Shown piece after piece: positions 33,455-41,892 of a DNA stretch of 52,613 nt. Each line of letters starts with the position of its first letter. Position 1 is the stretch's first letter. A model generated the notes under the pieces. The model ran no database searches and had not been told where the DNA came from. It saw nothing but the letters and a program-made list of their open reading frames with translations. Made by a program: the position numbers and the translations under genes. Origin of the DNA: Labilithrix sp. (GTDB lineage: Bacteria > Myxococcota_A > Polyangia > Polyangiales > Polyangiaceae); assembly GCA_019637225.1 (NCBI GenBank), contig JAHBWC010000062.1, positions 1-52,613 on the forward strand. Direction: 5' to 3'.

Positions 33455-33862
33455 TCAACCGGTCGTTGGCGGCGCGGCGCGGCGCGCCAGGGCGCGCGCG
33501 CAGGCCTCGCCGATGACGCGCTCGGCTTCGCGCCCGGCGTCGCGGATCTCGTCGGCCCACGGAGGATCGAAGCGAACGGCCCGCGGGCGAGGGTCTGCGC
33601 CTGCCGGCGCGAGCGAGACGAGCACGCGCGGCCCGGCGACGCGTACGGAGATCGAGCGGACCACCACGCCGGGCTCACGCGCGTCGAGCCAGGCGAGGAG
33701 GGGACGTGCGGCGGCGATCGCGGCCCTCGCGTCGGCCCCCCGAAGGTCGACGCCGGGCCCGTCGAACGCCGCGCCGTCCGCCGCTCGCAGAGGCACGGCG
33801 CGGACGTGGGTGTCGACGACGCGAAGCTTGTAGGACGCGAGCGGGAGGACCTGCGCCGTCAC
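33455..33862 (-). CDS. Hypothetical protein, coupled to the glutaredoxin-like gene
   Basis: 135 residues from a GTG at 33862, overlapping the upstream stop by 4 bases (GTGA). The N-terminus reads PLASYKLRVVDTHVRAVPLR, followed by two Asp/Ala-rich helices and VVVRSISVRVAGPRVLVSLA. The C-terminal 40 residues are Ala/Arg-rich and helical (IRDAGREAERVIGEACARAL). No signal peptide and no recognised family. Coupling to the glutaredoxin-like protein suggests a shared role. It converges on the Uma2 gene, 62 bases away. Confidence 0.7.
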   Translation of the reverse strand: MTAQVLPLASYKLRVVDTHVRAVPLRAADGAAFDGPGVDLRGADARAAIAAARPLLAWLDAREPGVVVRSISVRVAGPRVLVSLAPAGADPRPRAVRFDPPWADEIRDAGREAERVIGEACARALARRAAPPTTG

Positions 33863-34365
33863 TTGCCCGCGAGCGCGCTCGCGAGCCGGCCGGAGACGTC
33901 CCAGTCGACCAGGTCGTTGTAGCCGCCGACCGGGGCGGTCGCGACGAAGACGACGGGCAGGTCGTCGTCCTTGCACCGCGCCTCGCGGAGGACGAAGTCC
34001 CTCGTCGTCGCGTCCCCGGCGACGTCGAGGAGCGTGTAGGCGATCTGCTTGGCGTCGAGCATCTCCTGGATGCGGCCGAGCATGCGCGCGTTGCGGTCCT
34101 TCTCGAAGTAGACCATCACCGGCGCCTGGACGGCGGGAGCCGCGCTCGCCGGCGCGGACGGCGACGCGCCGCCGGTCTTCTTCAGCTCCTCGAGCTTCGC
34201 GCGTCCGGCGCGCCGTCGCTCGAGCTCCTCCCTCGAGCAGATCGGATCGCCGAGCAGCGCGTTGAAGCGGCGCGCGAGGTCCTTCGGCACGCGGACGGGG
34301 AGCAGCGAGTCGCCGACCGGGGTGGTGAGGGCGCGGTGGAGCGAGGTTCGGACGAGGTCGATCAT
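33859..34365 (-). CDS. Glutaredoxin-fold protein lacking the catalytic CxxC
   Basis: 168 residues. After an N-terminal region with a CSREELERRRAGR helix and a Ser/Ala/Pro linker, residues 82-165 have the glutaredoxin order: VMVYFEK, then LPVVFVA with the cis-Pro, and GGYNDL in place of the glutathione-binding GGxdDL. At the CPYC position the sequence is KDRN (89-92), so it cannot be a normal thiol oxidoreductase. The only cysteines are 43 and 131. The fold may be used for binding or regulation. It is the upstream gene of a coupled pair with the small gene ending at 33455. No clear promoter was seen. Confidence 0.75.
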   Translation of the reverse strand: MIDLVRTSLHRALTTPVGDSLLPVRVPKDLARRFNALLGDPICSREELERRRAGRAKLEELKKTGGASPSAPASAAPAVQAPVMVYFEKDRNARMLGRIQEMLDAKQIAYTLLDVAGDATTRDFVLREARCKDDDLPVVFVATAPVGGYNDLVDWDVSGRLASALAGK

Positions 34366-34461
34366 GACGGCGGCGACATCATCGTCCCGCTGTTGCCGTG
34401 GTCAAGCGGGGAGTGCGAGGCTCCCTTCGATACGGAAAAATCGAGGCCAAGTCGCGGCGCA

Positions 34462-35766
34462 TCACGGGAGCGTGACGGTGAACGTGTCACGGACCGCGCC
34501 CTTGTCGTCGATGGCCCTGCCGGTGAGCTCGGTCCCGTCCACGACGAAGTCGACGGCGTGGAAGAACGCTCCGGCGGCCTTCCGCATCGTGCACTCGGCG
34601 CGCGAGGCGTTCGCGTCGATCTCCGAGAGCCGTCCGCCGCCGCCGCCGCTCGTCACGTATGTGATTCCGTCGGCCTCGAAGCGCTCGTAGCCGTGGATGT
34701 GCGCCTGGATGACGAGCGCCACCTTGCTCTGCGCGAAGATCGAAGCGTAGGCGGTGCGTTCGTCCGCGAGCCCGTTGCCGTCGCTGCACGTCATGAACGC
34801 GCGGTGCATGACGACGATGGACGCGCGGTGTCCGGGCTGGCGGGCGCCGTCGGCGAGCGCTGCGGTGAGCCAGGCGCCCTGCGTCGTCGACGGCGCGAGC
34901 GGCTGATCGGAGTCGAGGACGAAGAAGTGAACGCCGCCGGTCTCGAAGCGGTACCACATGTCGCGGCCGCCGAAGGCCTCGTCCCCGAAGAAGCGCAGGC
35001 TGTAGCCCTCGAGCTCGTCGGGCGTCTCGCGCTCGTGGTTGCCGAGCGCGGGCTGGATCGCCCCGAGCGACAGGAGCGGGCGCATCGCCGGGAACCAGCC
35101 GGCCCACGTCTCGAGGACCGACTCGTAATACTGGATGTCGCCGCCGTGGAGGACGAAGTCCGCGCCGAGCGGGACGTGGTGGGAGAGCACGTTCCGCGTC
35201 GCGTTGCCGAGGAGCGCGTTCGTGTCGCCGATCGTGAGCCAGTGCACGCGGCCGCCGTCGGGACGAGACGTGCAGAATCGCCCGCCGAGCGCGCGGTCCG
35301 CGCCGAGCTCGTAGCGGTAGCAGGTCCCTGGCGTGAGATCGCCGAGCGCGGCGTCGTGCATGTAGAACGTGCCGGGCTCGTCGGGCGGCGAGTCGACGTT
35401 GAGCGAAACGTGGCGCTCCGTGAGGACGTACTCCTTCTCGGTGCTCGGCGCCTCGCGCTCGGCGCCGCCGGCCTCGGGGCGCACGTAGATGCGGCCGTCG
35501 GTGCCCGGCCGGCATGCCTCCCAGCGCACCTTCATCGACGTGCGCGTCATCGCGAGCGACCACGGGCCCTTGCTCACGCCGGAGGGCGGGCAGAAGATCC
35601 CAGGCTCGCCGGCGTCCTCGTCGTCCGTCGCGCCCGCGTCCTCGGTGGAGACCGCGGGCGTGTCGGCGCCGCACGCGGAGAGCCCGGCGCCCCCGAGCGC
35701 CGTGAGGCCGGCGAGCGCGACGATCGCGGCCAGCGACGAGCCGAGCGTGCGCCTCGCGTGCGTCAT
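34462..35766 (-). CDS. Metallophosphoesterase (purple acid phosphatase-like) lipoprotein
   Basis: 434 residues. The signal peptide ends with GLSACGAD (lipobox Cys), followed by an acidic linker. An Ig/fibronectin-like N-terminal domain (VRWEACRPGTDGRIYVRPEA) precedes the calcineurin-like domain. Metal-ligand motifs are LTIGDTN, VLHGGDIQYYE, GNHE, VVMHRAF and QAHIHGYER, the layout of purple acid phosphatase-type enzymes that hydrolyse phosphomonoesters or diesters outside the cytoplasm. Substrate unknown. It begins 18 bases after the HEAT-repeat gene, so the two are probably one operon. No Shine-Dalgarno sequence is evident. Confidence 0.93.
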   Translation of the reverse strand: MTHARRTLGSSLAAIVALAGLTALGGAGLSACGADTPAVSTEDAGATDDEDAGEPGIFCPPSGVSKGPWSLAMTRTSMKVRWEACRPGTDGRIYVRPEAGGAEREAPSTEKEYVLTERHVSLNVDSPPDEPGTFYMHDAALGDLTPGTCYRYELGADRALGGRFCTSRPDGGRVHWLTIGDTNALLGNATRNVLSHHVPLGADFVLHGGDIQYYESVLETWAGWFPAMRPLLSLGAIQPALGNHERETPDELEGYSLRFFGDEAFGGRDMWYRFETGGVHFFVLDSDQPLAPSTTQGAWLTAALADGARQPGHRASIVVMHRAFMTCSDGNGLADERTAYASIFAQSKVALVIQAHIHGYERFEADGITYVTSGGGGGRLSEIDANASRAECTMRKAAGAFFHAVDFVVDGTELTGRAIDDKGAVRDTFTVTLP

Positions 35767-35784
35767 GACGATCCTCGCCCGCTC

Positions 35785-37401
35785 TCAGTTCGCTTCGGCG
35801 AGGGCGAGCTTGTTTTTCGCCATCTTCGCGACCTTCGCGCGGCCGCCCTTCTTGACGACCTCCTCGAGCAGCTCCTCGCCGAGGGGGTGACCCTCCTCGG
35901 TGAAGTGGAAGCCCACGTAGTAGAGGTGATCGAGCTCGAGGACGCGGTCCTTCTTCAAGGCGCGCGCGACGTCGAAGCCGTGGCGGAGGAGCCCGCCGAG
36001 GAGGCGGAGCGACTCGTCGCCCGCGCGCGACGCCGGGCGCGTGTCGCGGTTCGAGCGGGAGAGCTCGAGCGACGCGAGCGTGTAGCGATCGTCGTCGGTG
36101 GCGCGGTCGGACTTGCAGAGGATCGCGAGGACGACGCGCGCCTTGTTCTCGTCCTTCTTGCGCAGGCGGCCGGCGAGCCCGCGGAGCGCGTCGGCGACGC
36201 CGTCGGGATCGGCGTCGCGTGCGACGTCGAGCTGCGCCTCGTAGTTGCGCTCGCCCTTGCCGAGGCGCAGCATCGCCTCTTCGAGGATCTGCTTGCGGAG
36301 CGCGGGCGAGATCTTCTTCGCGGTCGGCCGGAGCACGTTGCGGAGGACCCAAGCGCGGTCGGGGTTCGTCGTCTCGAGCAGCGCCTTGGCGAGGGCGGGG
36401 ACGGCGTCTTCCTTGCCGGAGAGGCCGCTCGCCGCCGCCTCGGCGTAGCGCCGATCGGTCGTCGAGGTGAGCACCTTCGTGAGCAGCCGCGCGGCCTCGT
36501 TGCCGCCCATGCGCCCGAGGAGCTCGAGCACGAAGCGCGCGCGGTCGAAGTCGGCGTGGAGCGCGAGCTTCTCGAGGCGCTTCGCGGTGTCTTCGGTGGT
36601 CTGGAGGCTCCCGAGCGTGTGCAGCGCGGTCTGCGCGAGCGTGCGATCGGCGGCTTCGGCGGCCTTCACGAGCGTGTCGATGACCTTGGCGCTCGGCTTG
36701 TCCTTCTGGAGCGCGAAGCGGAACGCGATGATCGCCTCCTGCCGCACGCTCGCGTGCTGCTTCTCGTCGCCGCTGTACTGCAGCAGCATCGGGATCGTCT
36801 TCTCGTCCTCGAGGTAGCCGAGGATCTTCACGGCCGCGGCGGTCGCGCCGGGAGCGCCGCCCTTCTTCTTCTGGGCCTCGAGGAAGCGCTCGATCTCGGC
36901 GAGGTAGCTCCGGCGCTTGTTGCCGTCGGCGCTCTTGATCTGCTGGCGGACGGCGAGCGCCGCGGCCTTCGCCGCGTCGGCGTCGCTCGAGGCGAGGCCC
37001 TTGATGAGGGCGGAGAACGCGTCCTTGCCGCCGAGCTCCGCCAGCGCGGCGTCGAGCGCTCGGCGCTCGTCCGGCCCGGCCGTCGCCATCTTCTGCTTGA
37101 TGATCGGGACGACCTCCTCGCCGACGCTGGCGATCGCACGCGTCGCGGCGCGCCTGACGTCGTCGTCGTGCGTCGTGAGCAGCGGGAAGATCTGGGCGAG
37201 GGCCTTCTTTGCCCCGACCCGCGCGAGCGCGTCGAGGGCGTGCACCTGGAGGAGGGGGACCCCGCTCTCGAGGACCGCGCCGAGCCCCTCGACCACGCCC
37301 GGCCCCTTCGCCTTCAGCTCCCCGAGGACGATGGCGGCTGCGATTTGCCTCTCGATCGCGTCCGACTTGAGCAGCCCGACGATCTTCCCCACTTCGCTCA
37401 T
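35785..37401 (-). CDS. HEAT-repeat protein
   Basis: 538 residues from the ATG at 37401. Helical repeats of about 35 residues run through most of the protein (RQIAAAIVLGELKAKG, LQVHALDALARVGAKKALAQ, VRRAATRAIASVGEE, EAARLLTKVLTSTTDRRYAE). These are typical HEAT/armadillo-like repeats (PBS-lyase type), normally a scaffold for protein binding. The last 100 residues are Lys/Glu/Leu-rich and end in KKGGRAKVAKMAKNKLALAE. The longer frame from 37437 adds a short unlikely N-terminus. No catalytic motif was seen. It shares a likely operon with the metallophosphoesterase gene. Confidence 0.88.
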   Translation of the reverse strand: MSEVGKIVGLLKSDAIERQIAAAIVLGELKAKGPGVVEGLGAVLESGVPLLQVHALDALARVGAKKALAQIFPLLTTHDDDVRRAATRAIASVGEEVVPIIKQKMATAGPDERRALDAALAELGGKDAFSALIKGLASSDADAAKAAALAVRQQIKSADGNKRRSYLAEIERFLEAQKKKGGAPGATAAAVKILGYLEDEKTIPMLLQYSGDEKQHASVRQEAIIAFRFALQKDKPSAKVIDTLVKAAEAADRTLAQTALHTLGSLQTTEDTAKRLEKLALHADFDRARFVLELLGRMGGNEAARLLTKVLTSTTDRRYAEAAASGLSGKEDAVPALAKALLETTNPDRAWVLRNVLRPTAKKISPALRKQILEEAMLRLGKGERNYEAQLDVARDADPDGVADALRGLAGRLRKKDENKARVVLAILCKSDRATDDDRYTLASLELSRSNRDTRPASRAGDESLRLLGGLLRHGFDVARALKKDRVLELDHLYYVGFHFTEEGHPLGEELLEEVVKKGGRAKVAKMAKNKLALAEAN

Positions 37402-37591
37402 GGACACCGGTATTCCAGCGCGAAAGCCGCGGATCAAGCTCTAAGAGCGAGGTTTGCGTCGAACGCGCCGCCCGAGCGCGAGCGTCCCGCCCTCGGATCG
37501 GCGTGACGCCGGGGGCGGGGCGACGGCAAGGGGGGTGGATGCCAGGGAGACGCCGCGGAGGGCGGAAAAAGGGCTACGATGTAGAGGCCGG

Positions 37592-38851
37592 ATGAGGGCG
37601 CGTGGCCTCTTCTCGATCTTCCTTCTCGGGGCGGCCGGCGTCATGGCCGGAGCGCACGGCTGCAACACGTACGACGCCTCCCTCCTCACCGGCGACGGCA
37701 TCGAGCGGCCGCCGGCCAAAGGCGGCATCGGCTGGTGGTCGAAGCCCGACTCGCGCGGCTGCTTCAGCGCGGGCAGGCCGCGACCCGAGGACCGTCCAGC
37801 GCCGGCCGGCGACCAGGACGACGGCCCGATCGTCCTCGCCATCTCGTCGATGCGCCTCGGCTCGCTCAACGAGCAGGGCGCAGTCGATCCGAACGCGTGG
37901 CAGGACCTCGGCCTCGATCTCGACGGCGTCTGCACCGCCTCCGAGACGTGCCTCTCCGAGGATCCGCCGCCGAGCTGCAAGGCCGGCGCGTCGCAGCTCC
38001 CCCGCGACGGCAGGTACTGCCGCGACAACACCTTCGGCAAGCTCGAGTACTCCGCCGCGCTCGTCCCGGAGCTCGCGAAGAAGTACGGGCTCTCGGACGA
38101 CGCATTCAACTGCGCGCTCTGCGTCGGTCACTACACCTTCCTCATCCGGATCACGGGCTACAACGGCCTCCCGAACGACGACCGCGTCCGCATCGACCTC
38201 TATCCGTCGCCCGGCCTCGAGAAGCCGCTCCCGTGGAAGTGCGACGAGCGGGAGTGGGTGAACCAGCCGTGCTTCACCTCGGACATGCCGTGGACGGTGC
38301 AAGAGGACACGCTCGTCGAGCCGCGCGGGGGACCGAACCTGCCCGACTCGAAGATCTTCAACGCCGACGCCTACGTTCGCGACGGCTACCTCGTGACGGA
38401 GCTGCCCGAGGACACGCTCTTCTGGTTCCCCGGCTACAAGGGAGTCGTCGTCGCGTACCCGATTCGACTCCAGAAGAGCGTGGTCGTCGGCAAGCTCACG
38501 AAGGGGCAGGACCGCGTGTGGCGGATCGAGGACGGCATCATCGCCGGTCGCGTTCGCCAGCGCGACGTCACGAACGGCTTCCGCCTCATCGGCTTCTGCG
38601 ACACGAACGACAAGGACAACTACGAGCTGATGACGACGTTCGTGAACGACAACCTCGACGTCCTCGCGGACGGCCGGAGCGATCCCGACGCACCGTGCGA
38701 CGCGATGAGCATGGGCGTCGCGTTCAACGCGCTCCAGGCGACGGCCGGCAAGACCGAGACGGTCGCACCGCTCGTCGAGTGCGTGATCCCGAAGACGGGG
38801 CGCGACGCCGGGGCCGACGCGTCGGACAGCGGCTCCCCCGACGGGGGCTGA
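37592..38851 (+). CDS. Cys-containing lipoprotein, first gene of a three-gene operon
   Basis: 419 residues from ATG 37592. The signal peptide MRARGLFSIFLLGAAGVMAG ends at AHGC (lipobox). The mature protein has about a dozen Cys in pairs (GVCTASETCLSEDPPPSC, CALCVGHYTFLIRITGYNGL, CVIP near the end) and Asp/Gly-rich stretches. An extracellular fold is likely but I recognise no family. TACGAT (37575-37580) is 11 bases before the ATG, and no Shine-Dalgarno sequence is visible. The next gene starts 6 bases after the stop codon and also begins MRARG. Confidence 0.85.
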   Translation: MRARGLFSIFLLGAAGVMAGAHGCNTYDASLLTGDGIERPPAKGGIGWWSKPDSRGCFSAGRPRPEDRPAPAGDQDDGPIVLAISSMRLGSLNEQGAVDPNAWQDLGLDLDGVCTASETCLSEDPPPSCKAGASQLPRDGRYCRDNTFGKLEYSAALVPELAKKYGLSDDAFNCALCVGHYTFLIRITGYNGLPNDDRVRIDLYPSPGLEKPLPWKCDEREWVNQPCFTSDMPWTVQEDTLVEPRGGPNLPDSKIFNADAYVRDGYLVTELPEDTLFWFPGYKGVVVAYPIRLQKSVVVGKLTKGQDRVWRIEDGIIAGRVRQRDVTNGFRLIGFCDTNDKDNYELMTTFVNDNLDVLADGRSDPDAPCDAMSMGVAFNALQATAGKTETVAPLVECVIPKTGRDAGADASDSGSPDGG

Positions 38852-38857
38852 CGGACG

Positions 38858-41233
38858 ATGCGGGCTCGCGGGATCGCGATCGCTCTCTTCCTCCTCGTCG
38901 CCTGCGGCGACGAGGGCGGCACATCTCCGGGCGAGAACGGGCCGTCGGCGCCGCTCGTCTGCGAGCCGGGCGCGGGCGTCGAGGGCGATCGCTGCGCGTC
39001 GGCCGGCTTCGAGGCGTGCCTCGAGGGGACGGCGTCCGACGGCGCGCCCTGCGGCGAGCTCGCGACCTGCGCGGCGGGCACGGTGGCGTTCTTCGGGCAG
39101 AGCGAGTGCACGCCGGTCGGTCCGGGGGAGTGTCCGTCGGGCTTCGCGCGCGAAGCGTCGGGCTTCGGCTGCTCCGCGGTGATCGCAAAGGCGGCCTGCA
39201 CGGGCGCCACCCGCGCGCGGCTCGGGTCGACGTCGTGCGTCCCGGTGGGCGACTGCGCGGCGGCCTTCCCGCCCGCGGGCGCGACACACTTCGTCGACGA
39301 CTCGTTCACGCCCGGCCAGGTCGACGCGACGCACTTCACGACGATCCAGGCGGCGGTGGCGGCGGCTCCGTCCGGCGCGACGATCGCGATCGAGGAGGGC
39401 ACGTACACCGGGACGGTGACGCTCCCGAAGGCGGTCACGCTCGTCGGACGTTGCGCCGCGAAGGTCACGCTGCGAGGGGTCGACGCCACCACGCCCGGCG
39501 TCGAGATCCTGCGGAAGATCAAGACGTCGGTCCGCGGCCTGACGATCACCGACTTCGAGGTCGGCGTCTCGGCGAACGCCGGGGCGGACGTCGCGCTCGA
39601 AGCGCTCGTGCTCGAGGAGAACCGCCGGCTCGGCGTCCTCGGCGCCGACGCGGGCACGCGCGTCTCGGCGAAGGGGCTCGCCGTTCGCGGCACGCTCCCG
39701 GACGGGACGGGGCGCTTCGGTCACGGCGTGGCGGCGGGCTTCGAGAGCGAGATCACGATCGAGGACTCCGCGATCACGAGCTCGTCGGAGATCGGCGCCG
39801 GGGCGCAGCGGGGAGCTCGCTTGACGGTCTCCCGCTCCGTCATCGCGGGCGTGCTCCAGCGGAAGAGCAACGGCGCCTACGGCTGGGGCGTCGGCGCGCA
39901 GACCGGCGGTCAGGTCACCGTGACGGAGAGCGTGGTCCTCGACACGTTCGGGGGCGGCGTCGTCGCGGCGGCGCTTCCGTCGGACGACGCCGTCGCCGCG
40001 CGGGTCGAGCGCTCGTTCATCGCCGACGTCCGCGTGGCGCCCGACGCGTCCGGCAACCCCGTCGGCTCGTGCGTCTTCGCGCAAGGCAAGGCGTCGGCCG
40101 ACGTCACCGGCTCGACCTGCGCTCGCGCAGAGCACGCGGGCATCGCGGGGCTCCTCGGCGCGAAGGTAGCGATCGCTTCGAGCGTCGTCCGCGATCTCGC
40201 CGCCGATCCGAACGAGGCGATCGCCGGGATCTTCACCGACAAGAAGAGCTCTTCGAGCGTGACTCGGACGGCCGTCGTCGACGCGACGATCGGCGGAATC
40301 CTCGCCGGCGGTAAGCTCGAGGCGTCGGACGTCTACGTCTCGAACGTCAGCTCGGTGGGCGTTGGCGCTCGCGGAGAGGCGACGCTCACGCGCGTCGTCG
40401 TGACGGGCACGAAGCGGAGCGTCGACGCCGAGGACAACCGCTACGGCACCGGCGTCATCGCGCTCGACGGCGCCACGCTCGACGCGACCGATGTCCTCGT
40501 GAGGCGGTCCGAGGGCCTCGGCGTGCTCGCGATCAGCGCCGGGACCAAGGTCTCGGTCCGGCGCGCCGCGATCGTCGACACGCAGGCGATCGAGGAGGGG
40601 AGTGGGATCGCGATCGCGGTCACGAGCGGAGCCGAGCTCACGCTCGAGGACGCGGCGATCCTGCGCGCGTCGGACGCGGCGGTCTACGTCTCGGGCGCCG
40701 GCACGGCCGCGTCGCTGCGCGGCGTCTCCGTCATCGACACGAAGCCCAACGGCGCCTCGGGGCAGGCGCGTGCGCTGAACGTCGAGCAAGGCGCCGCGCT
40801 GAACCTGGCGCGTGTCTTCACGCGCGGCGGCGCCGAGGTGGGGCTCGCCGTCCTCGGCGAAGACGCGCGGGCGACCGTCGAGGGCTCGGTCTTCGAGGGC
40901 GTGGCAAGGACGGCCTCGGGCTTCGGCCACGGCGTCGGCGTCTCGCGGGGAGGGGCGCTGGTCATGACGCGCTCGATCGTGCGCGGTCACGCCGGCGTCG
41001 GGCTCGTCTTCTCGAACGCGTCGGGGTCCGTCGCTTCGTCGATCGTCCGCGCGAACCCCGTCGGCGTGCACGTGCAGGAGGGCGTCGATCTCGTCGAGGC
41101 CGCCGCGGCCCCCGGCGAGCTCACGCCGCTGTCGGTCGTCTTCACGACGGACACGCGCTTCGAGGAGAACGGCACGAAGGTCGGCGCTGGCGAGGTGCCG
41201 CTTCCGGCCCCGATCGACGTGGTCGGGCCGTGA
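38858..41233 (+). CDS. Parallel beta-helix lipoprotein (pectate-lyase-like fold)
   Basis: 791 residues. A lipoprotein signal (GIAIALFLLVACGDEG) is followed by Cys-rich spacers (CLEGTASDGAPCGELATCAA), then a DUF1565/NosD-like entry (ATHFTTIQAAVAAAPSGATI, EEGTYTGTVTLPKAVTLVG). A long series of beta-helix rungs of about 22 residues follows (VEILRKIKTSVRGLTITDFE, SEITIEDSAITSSSEIGAGA, ASDVYVSNVSSVGVGARGEA). Such proteins bind or cleave polysaccharides, or act as adhesins. I see no catalytic motif, so a surface adhesin or carbohydrate-binding role is inferred. It is the second gene of the operon beginning at 37592, with 6 bases between. Confidence 0.92.
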   Translation: MRARGIAIALFLLVACGDEGGTSPGENGPSAPLVCEPGAGVEGDRCASAGFEACLEGTASDGAPCGELATCAAGTVAFFGQSECTPVGPGECPSGFAREASGFGCSAVIAKAACTGATRARLGSTSCVPVGDCAAAFPPAGATHFVDDSFTPGQVDATHFTTIQAAVAAAPSGATIAIEEGTYTGTVTLPKAVTLVGRCAAKVTLRGVDATTPGVEILRKIKTSVRGLTITDFEVGVSANAGADVALEALVLEENRRLGVLGADAGTRVSAKGLAVRGTLPDGTGRFGHGVAAGFESEITIEDSAITSSSEIGAGAQRGARLTVSRSVIAGVLQRKSNGAYGWGVGAQTGGQVTVTESVVLDTFGGGVVAAALPSDDAVAARVERSFIADVRVAPDASGNPVGSCVFAQGKASADVTGSTCARAEHAGIAGLLGAKVAIASSVVRDLAADPNEAIAGIFTDKKSSSSVTRTAVVDATIGGILAGGKLEASDVYVSNVSSVGVGARGEATLTRVVVTGTKRSVDAEDNRYGTGVIALDGATLDATDVLVRRSEGLGVLAISAGTKVSVRRAAIVDTQAIEEGSGIAIAVTSGAELTLEDAAILRASDAAVYVSGAGTAASLRGVSVIDTKPNGASGQARALNVEQGAALNLARVFTRGGAEVGLAVLGEDARATVEGSVFEGVARTASGFGHGVGVSRGGALVMTRSIVRGHAGVGLVFSNASGSVASSIVRANPVGVHVQEGVDLVEAAAAPGELTPLSVVFTTDTRFEENGTKVGAGEVPLPAPIDVVGP

Positions 41234-41252
41234 CGGAGGACGAACGTGAGAG

Positions 41253-41822
41253 GTGGCGACCGTGACCCAGGTGCGAACCACGCGAGGACGGCGAGCGCGC
41301 GCCGCGTTCGGCGCAGCGGCTTCCTTGCTCGGCCTCGTGGCCTGCGAGCCCTATCCGGGAACGGGCTCGAGCAGCTCGAGCAGCTCGAGCAGCTCGGGCG
41401 GAGCGAGCGACGGCGGCGCGAGCTCGGGAGGCTCGAGCGGACGGCGGCCGATCAACGCGGAGAAGCTGTGCAGCCGCCTCATCACGGAGTGCGGACAGGC
41501 CGTCACGACCGAGACGTGCCAGCGGCAGTTCACCGCGATCCTCGTGACCGGCGCCTGCGCCGACGCGCTCGCGAGCGCGAGCTGCGCCGACCTCACGTCG
41601 TCGACGTCGCCGGCGCTCGACACGTGCTTCCCGCCGTGCTCGGGGACGCTCGCGTCCTGCAACGGCGACGGATCCATCACGGTCTGCACCGCCGCAGGCA
41701 CGACGAACGTCCTCGACTGCGAGGAGGCGTGCAAGGCCGACGGCGCTCGGGTTTATTCGGGGACGTGCGGCACGTCGTTCGGCGCGGAGATCTCCGACCG
41801 GCCGCAGTGCTGGTGCCGCTGA
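41253..41822 (+). CDS. Small Cys-rich lipoprotein with Ser-repeat linker
   Basis: 189 residues. It begins with GTG 41253 (or GTG 41262, nine bases later). The signal ends LLGLVACEP (lipobox), followed by a Pro/Ser/Gly linker encoded by a 9-bp tandem repeat. The mature part has regularly spaced cysteines (EKLCSRLITECGQAV, TCQRQFTAI, GACADALASASCADL, CFPPCSGTLASCNGDG, CTAAGT, DCEEACKADG, CGTSFG, QCWC), consistent with a disulfide-bonded extracellular domain. Family unknown. It is the third gene of the operon from 37592, with 19 bases before it. Confidence 0.82.
   Translation: MATVTQVRTTRGRRARAAFGAAASLLGLVACEPYPGTGSSSSSSSSSSGGASDGGASSGGSSGRRPINAEKLCSRLITECGQAVTTETCQRQFTAILVTGACADALASASCADLTSSTSPALDTCFPPCSGTLASCNGDGSITVCTAAGTTNVLDCEEACKADGARVYSGTCGTSFGAEISDRPQCWCR
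41366..41397 (+). repeat. 9-bp tandem repeat coding for a poly-Ser linker
   Basis: Three copies of CTCGAGCAG and a partial fourth lie in the lipoprotein gene. In-frame copy changes would alter linker length only. Confidence 0.8.
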
Positions 41823-41878
41823 GCGCCTCGCCGCGCTCGGGTTTCGCGCCTGCCGCTTCCGTTCGAGCGCTGGAGCGC

Positions 41879-41884
41879 TAGAGT
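41879..41884 (+). promoter_or_regulatory. Candidate -10 box of the GH31 gene, leaderless layout
   Basis: TAGAGT ends 8 bases before ATG 41893. CTTCCG at 41856-41861 is a weak -35 with 17-base spacing. Confidence 0.4.
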
Positions 41885-41892
41885 CACGCTCG

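Noticed and set aside
37574..41281. Minus-strand open frame opposite the lipoprotein operon
   Set aside because: It is Arg/Asp/Val-rich antisense sequence without domains. The plus strand has signal peptides and beta-helix rungs.
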